Source: Jacaranda mimosifolia
Taxonomy: Eukaryota; Streptophyta; Magnoliopsida; Lamiales; Bignoniaceae
DNA: 64,000 bases
Assembly: GCA_018894105.1 (NCBI GenBank)
Contig: CM032128.1
Coordinates: 22,983,001 to 23,047,000 of the forward strand
Direction: 5' to 3'
The position numbers and the translations under genes were made by a program. How positions within the stretch are numbered: position 1 is the first letter of the stretch; the number at the start of each line of letters is the position of its first letter. Below the pieces are notes generated by a model that did not search any database, was not told the DNA's origin, and saw nothing but the letters and a program-made list of their open reading frames with translations. Positions 36,918-50,235 of the stretch are shown piece by piece.

Positions 36918-37291
36918 CCCTTATACTTCTATTTATACAGATGAGGTTGGATTGGTCATACCAAAAGAAGAAACTTGAGAATAGAGAAGAAAGAAATTAT
37001 CTTTTGTTTGAATCCCAATGTGCCCAGATCAATAAGTTTATATATATACATAATAAGACTTATAGCCATGGCGGCTTTAGTGCCATACCACAGGCACTAG
37101 TATATGTGTACTCATCTATAACTAGAACAAACATTCAGATTAGTATACAAAGAATAAATTATAAGTTTTTCTTTTAATATAATTTGTCATTTTATTCTGT
37201 TAGTCTGCGCTTAGCACTGGCCCTTGAAAGGAAAATCTCTTAGAGAGGGTTAGTGTTGCGGTGTGGTGACTTTGGGACCTCCGAGGTGCCA

Positions 37292-38869
37292 CAGTTATTT
37301 GATTATTCTTTTCTTAATTATTTGCTGCATGGTTACTTACTCTTCTTTCTTCTAATAGGGGGAAAAAATAAATTAGTGCAACATCAACATGTTGTCTCTT
37401 CATCTTTTATGCTGGTTTTCAATAATAGATTTTGCAATAGGTTCTATAATAAATATTTCATGAACAAGTTTTGCAGGTTCATCAATTTTCAGCTTATCAT
37501 TTCAGCAACAAGAGCAGTTTTCTTTGCAATTGGTGCATAAATTTTCCTTTGTATTGTATATTAGCTATAACTAATATTAGTGGGTTATTGTAGTTTATGA
37601 AAAACTAGTGTCTTTATTAATTGCATCTATCCTCATAGGGTGTGGTTGTAATTCAATTTTTTTTTTCTTGGTCGATTATGTCGTAATGGCATTCTTCCTT
37701 TTCATATTTTTCATCTATACTACATGAGTTTCTCATATTAGGGGCTTATTTGTGGTTTACAAAAAAGTGAGAATTTTTTAGTAATTAAACCTAAAAATTA
37801 GGAGATTTGGCTGTAATTCACCCTAAATAAAATTACTAAATTACTAATGTATTTAATAATGAAATTCAATAACATAAATTGAAAATTTTAGATAACTATT
37901 GCTATGATATAATATTTATTCACAAACACCATTCAAATAAATATAGAAGTAAAAATATATTTTTAAGAAAAATAACAATTATTATCAATACTAAGTATGC
38001 ACATCAAACTAATGGCTTAAAAAGACAAGTTACTGCAAGAAAAAGAAAAATTATTGATAAAATAGTAAGTGATAATGTAAAAATCATCATTAATATAAAT
38101 TAAGTAGTAATTTTTTTTGTTTTGTTACCTAATGATTTTTACAAACTAAATAATGACAAGAATAATGTTTAACTTGTTACAATTAACAATTACTGACACA
38201 TCTATAGTGATAATGTTTTGGTGGTAATGAAAATCTTGCCTTGAGCTAACAGTGATAATTTTTTTGGTCACTATTTTGTTACTATATATAGGTGTGTCAC
38301 TAATTATTGGTAACAATTTAAAATATTATTTTTTTGTCACTATCAAATAACATTGTGACAAAATACAAATTATTGTCACTTAAAAAATATCATTAGTGAT
38401 GACATAAAAGTTATTATCACTTAATATACGTTATTAATGATAATATTTACATTGTCATTTATTTTTTTGTATTAATATTACATTATTTTGTAGTAAATGA
38501 TTAAAGCATCATGTTAAGATGAAATAAAATTTATTCAAATTAAGCTGTCTAAATATAATTTTGAAATAATACTATTTGTAATAATACTTAATTTTCTCAA
38601 TGGATATGATCTTCATAGTTAGTTGACCAAGAGAAAATTTTAAAGATAAACCATAAAAGTACTATCAAATTGAATTAACTTAAAAACTTGAAATAAATTA
38701 AATTATTTCTTTGCCAAGACGAGCACAAAACAATGCATTAACTTAATTACTAATTAATATTAAAATATATAAAATCTTATTTTGTCTATTAACTAATTAA
38801 GGGCTATATATATATAAATATAGCCTCTCTGTAAAAATTGAAATTGTCTAATAATCCCAATAGGACTAA
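37292..38869. other. Unassigned AT-rich stretch with MITE-like segment
   Basis: No gene is visible. From about 38170 to 38470 short TCACTA, GTGAT and TTATTGTCACTT phrases alternate in both orientations. This segment resembles the MITE-like element at 51794-52004 (shared TTATCACTTAATATA-like and TTATCAATGATAAT-like text). I could not define terminal repeats here. Confidence 0.4.
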
Positions 38870-38874
38870 GGTAG

Positions 38875-38928
38875 TGTTTGGGAGCATTCTCCCAGAACAA
38901 GCGTGTTGTGGGAGAACACTCCCAAACA
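38875..38928. other. Strong hairpin at left end of Harbinger element
   Basis: TGTTTGGGAGCATTCTCCCA (38875-38894) pairs with the inverted arm ending CTCCCAAACA at 38928, about 22 of 25 positions, with a loop of a few bases. It begins inside the terminal inverted repeat. The right end of the element has no such structure. Confidence 0.7.
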
Positions 38929-39060
38929 TGTAGCATTAAAACCCCTATAATAAAATCCCTGAAAACCCCTCAATATGCCTCCCAAATAACCATTATCCCC
39001 TTTCATTTCACATTCTCCTAAGCGTCTGACCCCCCTTTAAGAATTTGTCTCCTTCACCCA

Positions 39061-39092
<32 letters not shown>
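39061..39092. repeat. CT/CA microsatellite
   Basis: A (TC)n run passes directly into a (AC)n run. It lies near the left end of the Harbinger element in a pyrimidine-rich stretch that could be part of its promoter or leader. Confidence 0.8.
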
Positions 39093-42000
39093 TACACACT
39101 CTCTCACTGTGTCGCCCTTTTCCCCTTCCCCCATCTCCATTTTATTGCTTGAACCTCCAAAAATGTCTCGTGTATAAACATTGTGAAAGTGTTCTCACCT
39201 TTGCGTAAATGCTCCCCCACCTGTAGTCCACATTTTTGTGTTAGGAAACCTTATTGTATAAGAACTCCGACATGTTTTCTGGGTTAAGGTTTTTAGTTTG
39301 TTCTGTATCAAACTTGAGTCTAAAATAGATGGGCCCTATGTTAGATTTGGGGTATGTTAAATCTGGCATGATGTGTGTGCAAGGTTCTAGCATATTTTGG
39401 TATTCGAATAGGTTTTTCCAGTCCTTTGTTCTGTTGCTTTTTGAACCACATTAAAAGGGGTGGTTAATCAGTATATTCAGGAAACTAATTGTCGATTTTT
39501 TTGGAGTGAATGGTATTATGCTTTTATTTCTTGAATTTGTTGGAATATGCCTCTGCTATCCACCCATGGAATGTGTTTTCTATTGGTTAACTTGTACTTT
39601 TAGTCTTCTCTATGATGTTGGAATCCACATGTTTAGGTGGTTGCCTAGATTTTTAATTTTCATTTGACGTTTTATTCACAGAAGTGAAGCTCTTTAGTTT
39701 TACTGCAACTGGTTATGAGGGTTGAAATTGATTCTTGGGGATTTTGGGCAGTATGTTGGTGTGTCCGTGGTTTATTTGCCAATTGTTGGGGTTTGGTCCT
39801 CTTCTCGTTCTTGTTGCCAACTTGAAGCTCTACATGTTTTAATATTGAAAGGGACAAATTCTTTGTGAAACATATCTTCGCTTCTTATGGGTTTACCATG
39901 AATCTACATGGGTGTCAGTCAAGTTATTAGGAGTATTCCTTTCCAAATTTAGCTCTACATGTTTTGGCTGGCTTTTTGCTGGCTTCCATTTGCTTTTGGT
40001 TTGATATCCTGTATCAATATGCCCATTGGCTGCCAACATACTCTGCTCTTATGTTAGTTTGTATGTATTCTGATTGTAGGAGTTGTAACTGTGATAATTT
40101 TTAGTAGAAGTGATGCAAACTGTGCCCAAGCATTGACTTTACTGTTATGAGTCAATAATTGCCTGTTATATTATTTTTGTATCTTCATGTACATCTAGAT
40201 CATGTGAATCTTGTTTTTGCTTTCTTTCACTGTATTGTAGTCTTCCTTTATGGGCTGTAAGGCTGCACCATGTTACTGTTGGGTTGATTCCCTTTGTTGT
40301 ATATAATGCATATGAATTAATTGGATGCTTGACTAGCTCTTTTTTTCTTGTGACTCTATCATGCATGCATTCTTCTGTGTGCAGTCATATCATTTCCCTA
40401 TTAATTGTACTGCATTATTGAGGAATTGCCTTATAAATTGAGGCCAACCTCATTTAGCCAAGCCCCTAACCATGTAAACATACATTTCTATCTCATTTAT
40501 TCTTCCACACTCGCGTGTGCGTGCACACACACACAAAATGGCGCCTTGTTTTCTCCACTTTCAACGGTGCCTTACTGTCTCCTTTTCACATTTTGCCTCA
40601 TATTTTATAAACTGCTTCTGGATCATCCTATTGTCCAAGTAAAGTCTACCAAGTTTCCTGTTGTCCAACAAAATCTGTTCAAAAATGGCAGGTAAATCCA
40701 TTCCCTACAAAAGCATCCCCCATCTGTATATTACATGGCTGTCATATGTATTGTAGTTTCAATATTTAATTAGCCTCTTCCAAATATCAGCTACTATAAG
40801 CTCTTGCAAGAACAATTTCTCCATATTAAATACCTAGTCCAAGTCCCAGTACGTGTCGATTGCTCTAATACAATCCCCAACCCCAAGTTGTTATTCTTCA
40901 TCAATAAGTGATTATGTGGCAATGTGTGTTATGACTTTGTTATGTGCCCTTTTGAATGCGTTGGATACAATAAACTGTACTTGATGTTTTCTACGTGATG
41001 TTTTGTGTATTCAGTAGATGGAAATTGTTTTATGTGTTTGATGCTCTGATGTTTACTATTATGAGCCCTGGTTGATCTATTATAATCATTGGCATTACGT
41101 TTGGGTTTTCTCCACACCATAAGTGGAGAAGTAAGTCATTCCCCGTGGTGACTACTAAGGTTTTGATTTTTTGAGTAATTTTTTGGATGGTTAATGATGT
41201 AGTACTTAATGAAGGCAAGTAGTGATGTTGCATCACTTTGCCCGAAATGGTCAAAAACCATATTGCACACTATTGTTGGGCTATTATGGTTTGTCCTATT
41301 GGTATTTTGTGGGCAGCAATATCCTGTTTTAGTTGCTTCAATTCTTGTCCACATAAGGTCTTGTATCCAATGGCTGTCACTCCACTTATGTTGCTCTCCT
41401 CTTGAATCAAACCATTGTCACTCCCTTTTGTGGTCCCAGTTAGCTTATTTCCTAATTTCTGAGGCAACTGTGTGTGTATTATCTTGTGGGTCATAGCAGG
41501 TTTTTTTTGTCTCGAGTTGGGATTAGGTTTGTTAAGGTTAATTCACAGCTCCTTTTTTATTTTTTTTGCACAGTATGGTCCAAGTGCTTTCCTTTTGGCA
41601 CGCACATAGTGTATTGCTCGTCACATATTGATTGGGATAATTGTAGTTGTACCCTACTTCCAAATTAGTCATGTCTGTGCAAGTAGAATTGTTTCTCTTC
41701 GCCTTGTTCTTCCCCATCTTTTTGAAGTGTAATCCATCTCAACTGGTTATTCATCTTAAGGTGGATGGGAGTGACAGTGGCTATCAAGAAAAGATGTTGT
41801 TTTGAGTTGGATCACATCATATTCTATTAGTGTGGTCCCAAAAGTGCCCATCTCACATTTTATATTTGTTAATTTTCCTCTTGGTTAGTTGATGGACTCG
41901 CAAGACTTGTAATCACCCATCATAGGTCGTGAAGATCTGTATATGTCCGTCCAAAGTATTGGGACTTTATAATCATATGGCCAGTTATTTTGATTTGTAG

Positions 42001-44570
42001 CGTGCTTTGAAAGATTAATATGCAATTGTTTAGACAAGTTGTGTGTAATTTGTAGTAACTATAGTTGTTGCAAGACTTGTGATACATATGCTAGTTTATG
42101 GGAGGAGCTTCTCGGGCTACATTTATCCTTTCATTTTTATTAGTTCTTGTTAATTTTTTTCTTAGCAGTTCCTTTACATTCTATTGCATTCTTGTAATTT
42201 CTTTCACAATGAATGGATTATTATGATGTTCAAGGCAAACTATAGATATGTATTTACTATGTCCATAATATAAGCAAATTCAATTTGTGGGGCCTAATTT
42301 CACCTAAATATGACAATGTGCTTTATGAAATCCAAGAGAACACACAAGGTCTTTTTTCATAAATATGAAACAATCAACTAATAGTTTAATGATAGGCTCC
42401 TAGGGTTGGTCATATGTATATTTAACTTCAAGCTGCTAAACATACCATAAACTGTGAATTAAAGTTATAAATATGTGGGATTAGAAAGTTTTAATTTCAT
42501 AATGTTTTAAAACTCCCAACGTCCTCACACTTAACTTTCAATTTACTTCCCAAGACTACAACACATATGGAACTAGATATCTTAACCCCCATGGGAATGT
42601 TATTCTCTTCAATGACATGACTAAACATGTAATTAATTACATTTAAATACTTATGCAGTTAAGGGTTTTTTGAATAAGTACTTGATTATTTGCACGCTAT
42701 TTCATTGTGTATTTCATTTAATCTATAATTAGTGAGTACATCTTATGTAATATATATATACATATATGTATAAATTATTTACCACCGTACAAGTAATCTT
42801 GATAAAAACTTTTTAGGTGAGACTATCATAATTAGCTTGTGCTTGGCCTTAAAAATATGAATGAAGGATAAAATTCTTAAAAATAACAACCCACTTTATG
42901 CAGAGATATTACATACATAGTTGGAATATTTTATTGAATTAAATATAGTAAGGGCTACTTATTGAAGGTATCAGTTGGGAGGGCGTTACTGTAGTACATA
43001 GCACTAGTGGGTGGCTTCCGTATTACTACATGCTACATATACAATTTTATTATAAAGTATAATTAGATAAGTTAGGGGAAATATATACTTAAAAAGTATA
43101 AGGGTTAATATGGAAAATATATATATGTAAAAATATTATATAATCCGAACATTCCCAAACTTTAAATTATAATTAATAAAGCGATAGCAAAATAGTCAAA
43201 TATTGGGGGGGAAAAAAAAGAAAAATTTTGTACAGTTGTTGAATAATATTAATATTTATATAGTGAATAAAAAAATATCATATATAGTAATCATAATGAT
43301 TGCAAAACATACTTTACTATTTACATATTATTAAACAATATACAGGGAAAATTATATTCACAAATACAAAAATAGATCAAAATCATTATAATCAAATAAC
43401 GGTAATAATAAATGTAATAAAATAAATATTAAATAAAGTAAAAAGATATGGAAAAAATTGATAGTAAAATATATTAAATATATATGAATATTTTGTTTAC
43501 CTATTTAAATAATATCTCAATTATATTTATAATACAAAATATATATTTTATATATATACAAAATAAATTGTGGATGTCATGTAAAACCATATATATATAT
43601 ATAAAGATTACTAAAAGGACTACATATATATTTATATGGTGACGTGTGTATATTTGTTTGCATATTATAACACATAATATACCATTAAACAAATAAAATA
43701 GTGCTTGGTAATAAAAATTGATAGACACAAATATTATAACAGTTATATATTACGAATGATTATTATCTTTTTGGTATTTAATAAATCTATTATTTATATA
43801 TAAAAATATATTTGTATATTGTTCATATATCTTTTTTATACGCACACAAATATATTGCTTCATATGTTTGAGTTTCGTAAAGTATAACCTTTAAATTTAT
43901 GAATGAAGCCCTATTTCATACTTAATACTTAAATTTATGAGTACGGTAATACATTCATTTTTTAGATCCCTATATAATTAAGTTTCTTATCGTAACCAGT
44001 TGCCATCATTTGAAGTTATTAATACATCGAAGTGGCCTTGACATCATTAAGTAGTATCTGCATGTTTCATATTGCATATTAGATGATCGATGTATTAGTG
44101 GGTGGAAAATGGTGTTATGTGATTTAATGATTATAAAAATAAACACCACTAATGCCCATTTTTCATTCAATTCCCCAAAGTGTGAAGAATATTATATGTG
44201 TTTATCTTTCTACATGTAATGTATATTTCATCACGTTTATATTGAGAGGCAGCTTACCTTTACTTCTTTTATGGTTTCACTTTACTATCTTTGAGCATGA
44301 AATATGCAGCATATTTGACGATGATAATGGTTATACGACACGCGCGCCTTTATTTATGTTAGCTTTAATGATAGTGTACTACACTCTACGACAAATATAT
44401 ATGCCACCTTCTTGATTTAACATTGCTCACAATTTCTTTTTATTGGAATTACTTGGGGCACTTGATACAATAAACTCATTAATAGATAGAACCTTACAGT
44501 CATATCCCATCGTATCGAGATGATGCAACATACAGTTCACAAATTGGGGGTACTCGATCGGGATACGTTT
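39093..44570. other. Non-coding left half of the Harbinger element
   Basis: About 39100-42300 has balanced, T-rich composition like plant leader or intron sequence. Frames there (39672-39857, 40405-40695, 41209-41496) show no domain. From about 42300 to 44400 it is AT-rich with (TA)n runs. A second CA run lies near 40523-40536. It may be a long leader or intron of the first Harbinger ORF, or may hide a decayed insertion. Confidence 0.4.
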
Positions 44571-45515
44571 GTTGGCCATTCGATAATGAAAAACTAATAA
44601 TCAAGTTTGTCTATGATGAATACCAAGCTGGTCAACTGCTTTCCACCACATTCTCAGTGTACACTTGGAATAATGTTTGCCACAAGAAGAATATGGAGCT
44701 CCAGCCTGTATATACGTATACTGTGAAGCAGCTTAAGCAAAAATGGAATAGATTATATATATCGTGGTGAATGTTTCATTCACTGATAACCAATGGTATA
44801 GGTTACAGTTGGGATTACGAGCGAAACATGATCACGGCTAGCGAGGATCACATTGCCCACGGGCTCGCGGTATACTTATATTTTAATATTTGTAAACTTT
44901 TATCAATTACTAGTATAATAATGCTCTTTTTGGTGTTTTAGGGGCACCCGGACCATGCCTCCTTAATGGATCACGGCTTACCATGCTATGATTACTGTAC
45001 TGAGATGTTTTCCAAGAATGTTGCTTTAGGTTCCAATGCTAGGTCTTTGGCTATGCCGCATCTAGCCACAGACAGTAATCGAAGTGGGAGTGATAATATG
45101 ACTGGAGGTAGTACTGGTGAGTTAAAACGTTTAGCTTCATCATGTGATGATATTGACACCGCCGGTACTCAGGCAAAGGTTTCATCTCGACGGAAGAGAG
45201 GCAAAGAAAGGAAGTTCTATGCAAGAGATAGACAAGATTGATTGGAGGACGTCGTAAATAAATGGGATGGCATGATGGAGGCAAAGTCAGAGAGGATTAG
45301 GCATAAAGCCCAAGCCTCTATTTTCGAGTGTGTTGATGTATTGCATCACCTAGATGGGGTGCCAGATCACCTATGTGGAAAGGCTATCAATTCACTTTAG
45401 AGTGCCATGATGAAGACCTTCTTCCTACAACTAGATGATAGAGAGAGGTGCATTATAGGTTGAGTCCTTAGGCAATTAGACCAACTGCCACATTCTTTAT
45501 TCCCCCAATTATCTA
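44571..45515 (+). pseudogene. Harbinger ORF1-like Myb/SANT-domain protein
   Basis: The reading begins WPFDNEKLIIKFVYDEYQAG and continues with LKQKWNRL and a WDYERNMITASEDH segment, the pattern of the plant Myb/SANT-like (Myb_DNA-bind_3) domain. A 72 bp GT-AG intron (44870-44941) joins this to GHPDHASLMDHG. A lysine/arginine-rich stretch (RRKRGKERK) follows, then a helical tail with FLQLDDRERC. Stops interrupt it after RLYISW, at 45239-45241 (between RQD and LEDVVNKW) and at 45398-45400, so it is broken. In this superfamily the protein binds the element ends and recruits the transposase. It lies ~200 bp upstream of the transposase, same strand. The true start is not visible. Confidence 0.75.
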
Positions 45516-45716
45516 CTGTCATTAAGTACTTATGTTGCTTGTCTGTGTGATTTTTACTTGTCTATTTCATGTACTAATGCTTTAGTATATATGGCCTTAT
45601 TGTCACCTAACTTCATAGCATGTAATCGCATCTTTCTATGGATTTCTATGAGATGATCACGTTCTGTATCTTTATCAACTTTCACATTGCATATGAAGCT
45701 TGTTTTCTTTACATAG

Positions 45717-47138
45717 ATGGCTAGTGGATCGAGCTCGATGCCACCACATGATGATGAATGGGAGTTCAGCGAAGGATCACCAGGCACGCCTAGGAGTGAT
45801 GTATCTAACGGAGCTGACGATGTATTATTCATCGCAAATGTCTTGTTGCCTAATCTATGTATTGACAAAATGCCACGAAACACATCTGCACTCCGTGGGG
45901 TTGATTGGGTTGGCGAGATAATGGACAGCCATCTTGATCGATTCTATGATAACCTACGCATGACGAAGCCCACCTTTATGAGATTGGTCTATGAATTAAG
46001 TAGTCGTGTGCGTTTGCCTCAAACGCAACAGTGTCGGGTATCACCAACTGAAGAGCTTACAATGTTTATGCAGACAACTGGTGGACATTAGAGATAGAGG
46101 AATACCATGGAATGTTCCCAACACTCTTTAGAAATGGTTAACTGCCATATACGTCATGTAATTAGTGCACTAAATATGTTAGTACCTAAGCTCATAACTC
46201 CCCTAAATTTTAATGAGGTGCCCAATCAGATTTAATCAAATCCCGACTTCTTCCTGTATTTTTAGGTATGGAATATATAAAGGATCAACTCTTACTATGC
46301 TACATATTTAATAATCTTTTGTACCTAAATTGCTCACATTTGATCCATAGGGTGTGGTGGGGGCAATCGACGGCACATTGGTGTGTGCCTGGGTATCTGC
46401 TCGCAAACAAAATGTATATCATTCTCGAAAACCAAAAATCTCTCAAAATATCCTCGTCATAGCCGATTTTGACCAAATATTTACGTATATGTATGAGGGT
46501 TGGGAAGGAAGTGCCAATGATGTACGGTTTTTGCTGAATGCAATCCAAAGTGACTATGCCTTTTCCTACCCCCACCACGTATCATGTTTCGATTCTAATA
46601 ACAGTACATATTTGTATCTATGTGTCGTACAAAATTTATATTATTCAACTATTGCCCAGACTACATTAACACATTTTGATATTCTCATTTAAGAAAGTAT
46701 TATCCTGTCAATTCTGGCTTCACGAACTATATGTACTTCTTATCCTCATATAAATAGTCCCAATATCGCCTCCAACAGTTAGATGGTACCCCCATATATA
46801 GTGGGCCAACGGAGCTGTTTAACTATCGACATGCTCGACTGAGGAATACTATAGAACATATGTTCGGGATTCTTAAGAAGCAGTTCCCAATTCTAGCTTG
46901 GGGTATGCCGAGATATATGGTCGCCCGGAAGATTGATATGGTCATCGCATGTTGTGTGCTGCATAATTTTATCCGTAAGTATAGTCAGGATGACAGTATT
47001 TTTGCGACCCCAGATCCCAAACTTGACCCCGACTGGGAGACTTTCCACCACCGTGGTCACCCAAGCCAGTAGGAGATACATTTACAATCTAAATTTTGGG
47101 ATGGTCTGGCACAATGGTTGTGGGCTAAGAGGTATTGA
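45717..47138 (+). pseudogene. PIF/Harbinger DDE transposase
   Basis: The N-terminal part (45717-46091) carries MRLVYELSSRVRLPQ and is cut by a stop after QTTGGH. A shifted frame continues with EMVNCHIRHVISALN and KLITPLNFNEVP. An apparent intron ends at about 46350, then the catalytic core follows: GAIDGT (first Asp 46369-46371), QNILVIADFDQIFTYMYEGW, GSANDVRFL (second Asp 46519-46521), a GT-AG intron at about 46604-46693, KYYPVNSGF, FNYRHARLRNTIEHMFGILK (Glu 46854-46856), and ACCVLHNFIR. It ends WLWAKRY at 47138. All three acidic residues are kept, but several stops (for example 47070-47072, and one in the KYYPVNSGF exon) and a frameshift make it non-functional. The motif VDAGY of the family reads VNSGF here. 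Confidence 0.9.
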
Positions 47139-47403
47139 TTAGTTTATGTTGAATTCTTAATGCAAAAATATCATGATGTATGTGTGTTGCTACACCTGTA
47201 CTATTTTAGAACTACTTATCATCACTTAATATTTTGTACTGAAATTTACTGTTGCCATGTTATAATTCCCAATTTTTTATCTCTGTATGTTTCACCACGT
47301 GTTGCATGTGCATTCGTATTTTATTTATTGTCGCATTGTAACATGATAAAAATGTTGTTCTGTAATTTATGTAATAAGATGTGTGGTATGATTTTGCTAA
47401 AGG

Positions 47404-47600
47404 ATGAGTAGGTTTGATCCTCCCATGTGCGCATGCGGTGTCGGCCCCATGCAAGTCCTTATGGCTAGGATAGAAAGGAGCTATAGACGTTACTTTTTCA
47501 GATGCCCAGTTAGCCCTGAGCACCCATGCAGCTTTATATAGGCAAACAGTGGATGTGGGGAGGCAGCAGGTATGTATAGGTAACATTGACTATTCGGCGT
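47404..47600 (+). pseudogene. GRF-type zinc-finger-like ORF
   Basis: From an ATG at 47404 the frame reads MSRFDPPMCACG, then RRYFFRCPVS and CSFI before a stop at 47539-47541. Cysteines at residues 9, 11, 36 and 44 give the spacing CxC...CX7C of GRF zinc fingers (CxCG, an R-x-Y/F-x-CP segment, then CxF). The stop falls where this family usually has a tryptophan, so a single base change may explain it. It lies between the transposase and the next Myb-like segment on the same strand. GRF fingers bind single-stranded nucleic acid in some nucleases and helicases; its role here is unknown. Confidence 0.5.
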
Positions 47601-47929
47601 CGAAGCTGTCTCATAGCTCTGTGCGCACTAATCAGCACACTACCGCATTTAGCACACCCTACGAGGCCACTCTTGCTATTGCCCTTATGTTGTTGTTGTA
47701 TATGTATTTTGTTGCTTGTGTTGCTACTCCTCCTGGCAGTCTTATTTAAGATATTATATATATGACCATCTACTCTAGGTGGAAACAGACAGGTTCATCT
47801 AGTAACGGAGCACCTATAATTGCTTTTTCATATTGTTCAATAATGTAATCAAATCTATTATATATGTATTTTTTAATATTCATTACTACTAGAGCTGGTC
47901 CTTATACCATATAGGTACGAGTTAGGGTG

Positions 47930-48250
47930 CATCGGTGGACGATGCTAGCACCAACATTGTAAATATATGGGGACTCGACGTGGATGAGCGCTTCATGCAT
48001 ATGTTGTTAGACGCTGACATAATTAAATCCCTAATGGATGAACGGTACATATATATATGCATGACCAATATAGCTAACAAACTTGGCTGGCACTTTCAAC
48101 GTCCATGAACGATTGATTTTGTAAGGGAGAAATTTAATTAGCTTAAAAAACGACACGGCACAATGAAGGTGATTGTTGAGAATCCTGACGTCTTCTATAA
48201 GTTATCAACTGGTGATATTTATGTGCCTACTGTTATGCGATATGAGCTCC
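47930..48250 (+). pseudogene. Second Myb/SANT-like segment
   Basis: One frame reads WGLDVDERFMHMLLDADIIK, then NKLGWHFQRP, a stop, TIDFVREKFN, a stop, and LKKRHGTMKVIVENPDVFY. This is the layout of the plant Myb/SANT-like domain (W-D-x-x-F at the start, VREKFNxLKKRH near the end). A possible GT-AG intron follows, with a frame RYRLADR after about 48347. Two internal stops break it. It could be a second ORF1-like gene of the Harbinger element, or the N-terminal repeat of one larger protein that includes the segment at 48974. Confidence 0.55.
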
Positions 48251-48973
48251 AAGCGGTCAGGATAGTGTGCACTGCCATATTTAGCTTAATCATTTTGTAC
48301 GATTATATGTGTTCCATAACCAAGTTTGTTCTTTCATGTGTGTGCAGAGATACCGACTTGCTGATCGTTATTAGCTATATGTGGAGACTAGATACGACCT
48401 CCTATCTGAGATATTTACACCGCGTGAAAGACCACAACAAACTAGCAATCGCTTGGGCCAGCACGATAGACACAACGATCTATTGTTGGATCAACAGGAA
48501 TGCCATGTCATTATATCATGTTCAGGCGCATCACGTAGTTCTTTGTGCTTGTAAGGGTCATCTAAGCCCGACATCCCATGTTCTCGTTCGACTCAAGTTA
48601 GAGTAGACATGCCCACTGGTTTAAACGGCAAAATCGATAAGGGTTCGGGAGTTGGGCCTGTCACATCATGGTCTAAGACTGTTTGACGAATTGGCACGAG
48701 ACTATTGAGACAGCGTGGCTCACCTCACACGAGCCAAGTTAGTACAGGTCGCACACCTAACCGACCAACTACATCATCTTGAATTTATTGTAATATGAAT
48801 GTATTATTATGTATTATACTGATTGTACCCTGAATGACTTTATGTATTGTAGAATTCTAGTTGGTGTTGGTAATGAGCATTGTACGTGATGATTGGACAT
48901 ACCATGTTTGATTTTAGTTTTATTTGTTGACATCTTTACATGTGTCACGATATCAACATTATGACCATAGACT

Positions 48974-49690
48974 ATGCCAGGATTATTCAATGGGACACCA
49001 CCGACTTGTAATGTGCCTATGCATGATATATTTCATGATCCCCACTGGAGGCCTCAAGAGGAGGCTATCCTAATCACTTACTTGATGAATACTATGCCCT
49101 CCCGAGACATCTCTAATAGGCAAGTCCTCATAGTTGAGTGCTCCCATATTACATGCTATCTGTCTAGGATGTTCGGGAGGGTGAGGACAGTTGATGAAGT
49201 TAAGATGAAGATTCAGTAGCTACGTGGTCGATACTATGGATTTGTGGAGTACATGACTATACCTAAGTTGTAGCATAACACCAACACTATGGTAGTGCAT
49301 GTTGACACACAGTACTAGGCGCATGTTGGGAATATAAGTTAAATTTACCATTTTTTTTCATTTCAGATAATATACAATATATATATATACACAGCTCAAG
49401 TTACACATTGAAAATTGTAATATACCTCACTCAGGAGACTATCAAACAGAGCTATTTTTGTGTATTCGGAGAGCCTTTATACCTCTCGCTATGGTACATA
49501 TTTATCGACAATCGTGCAGCCGACCTATCTGATGGTGGGACAGTAATAGATGCATCAACACCCCTCACTAGCACCTAAGACATGTGGCAGGTTCCATAAT
49601 TTCACGAATACATGATAGCTCTACCTCATGGTGCACCCCCTGATATCATGATGTCTTCATTTATGTGTTATGTACAATTTGCAGACATAT
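48974..49690 (+). pseudogene. Third Myb/SANT-like segment
   Basis: The open frame MPGLFNGTPP...HWRPQEEAILITYLM runs to VKMKIQ and a stop at 49217-49219, then continues LRGRYYGFVEYMTIPKL. A probable intron (ending in TTTCATTTCAG near 49366) precedes VFGEPLYLSLWYIFIDN. The W-x-x-x-E start, VKMKIQxLRGRYxxF middle and GEPLY...IF end fit the Myb/SANT-like domain and the conserved segment after it. At least three stops break it. It is the last coding remnant before the Harbinger right end. Confidence 0.55.
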
Positions 49691-50009
49691 ATAATATTAT
49701 TAGAAACTCCCATCTTTAATTCTGCGTGCGATATGGACGAATGCTACATTAAAAAATTTCTCCTTTTCTTTGTGTTTTGAACTTTTTGGGCCATCAATCA
49801 TAAATTGTGAGTGGAGCTGTACTTGTTATAGGTGAAGAAAGGTATTGTTATGCTCTATATTTTACTAAGATATTTGCTAATGTTGTTGTCCTTGTATCCT
49901 TATTTTTTATTTCAACAACCGTGTCTGGAAGCTGGTGTTTGGATTGGTTTTTTGTTTTCTTTTTACCAGCAAAAGACATGCTTCCTATACTATACAAATA
50001 TGACTTAAT

Positions 50010-50185
50010 TTTAATAATAATAAATTATTAATAATGATAATATTAATAATAATTTTATATTATTATTATTATTAAGAAGAAGAAATTAATAATAATAATT
50101 TATTAGTATTATTATTTTTAATAATACTAATACTAATAAATTATTATTATTATTAATTTTCTTAATAATAATAATAATAGTATTA

Positions 50186-50231
<46 letters not shown>

Positions 50232-50235
50232 TGTG

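Larger units (their letters stand above)
34465..37291 (+). repeat. Decayed plus-strand Ty3-type LTR
   Basis: The right end GAGGTGCCACA, preceded by a CTCACTGAGTCATTCAGACTCACCC motif, matches the layout of the LTR 3' end in this window's Ty3-like family. The middle has three diverged ~150 bp repeats. The left boundary is unclear because it abuts element B, and about 34465-34780 may be a separate fragment. No primer site, polypurine tract or partner LTR was seen, so it may be a truncated or solo LTR. Confidence 0.45.

Noticed and set aside
39672..41668. Cluster of short frames on both strands in balanced-composition DNA, suggestive of a host gene
   Set aside because: No domain, no consistent strand or frame and no convincing exon structure; it lies inside the Harbinger termini and reads like leader or intron sequence.
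49807..50031. Hydrophobic 74-codon plus-strand frame near the Harbinger right end
   Set aside because: T-rich sequence gives hydrophobic residues in any frame; no start context, motif or neighbour supports it.
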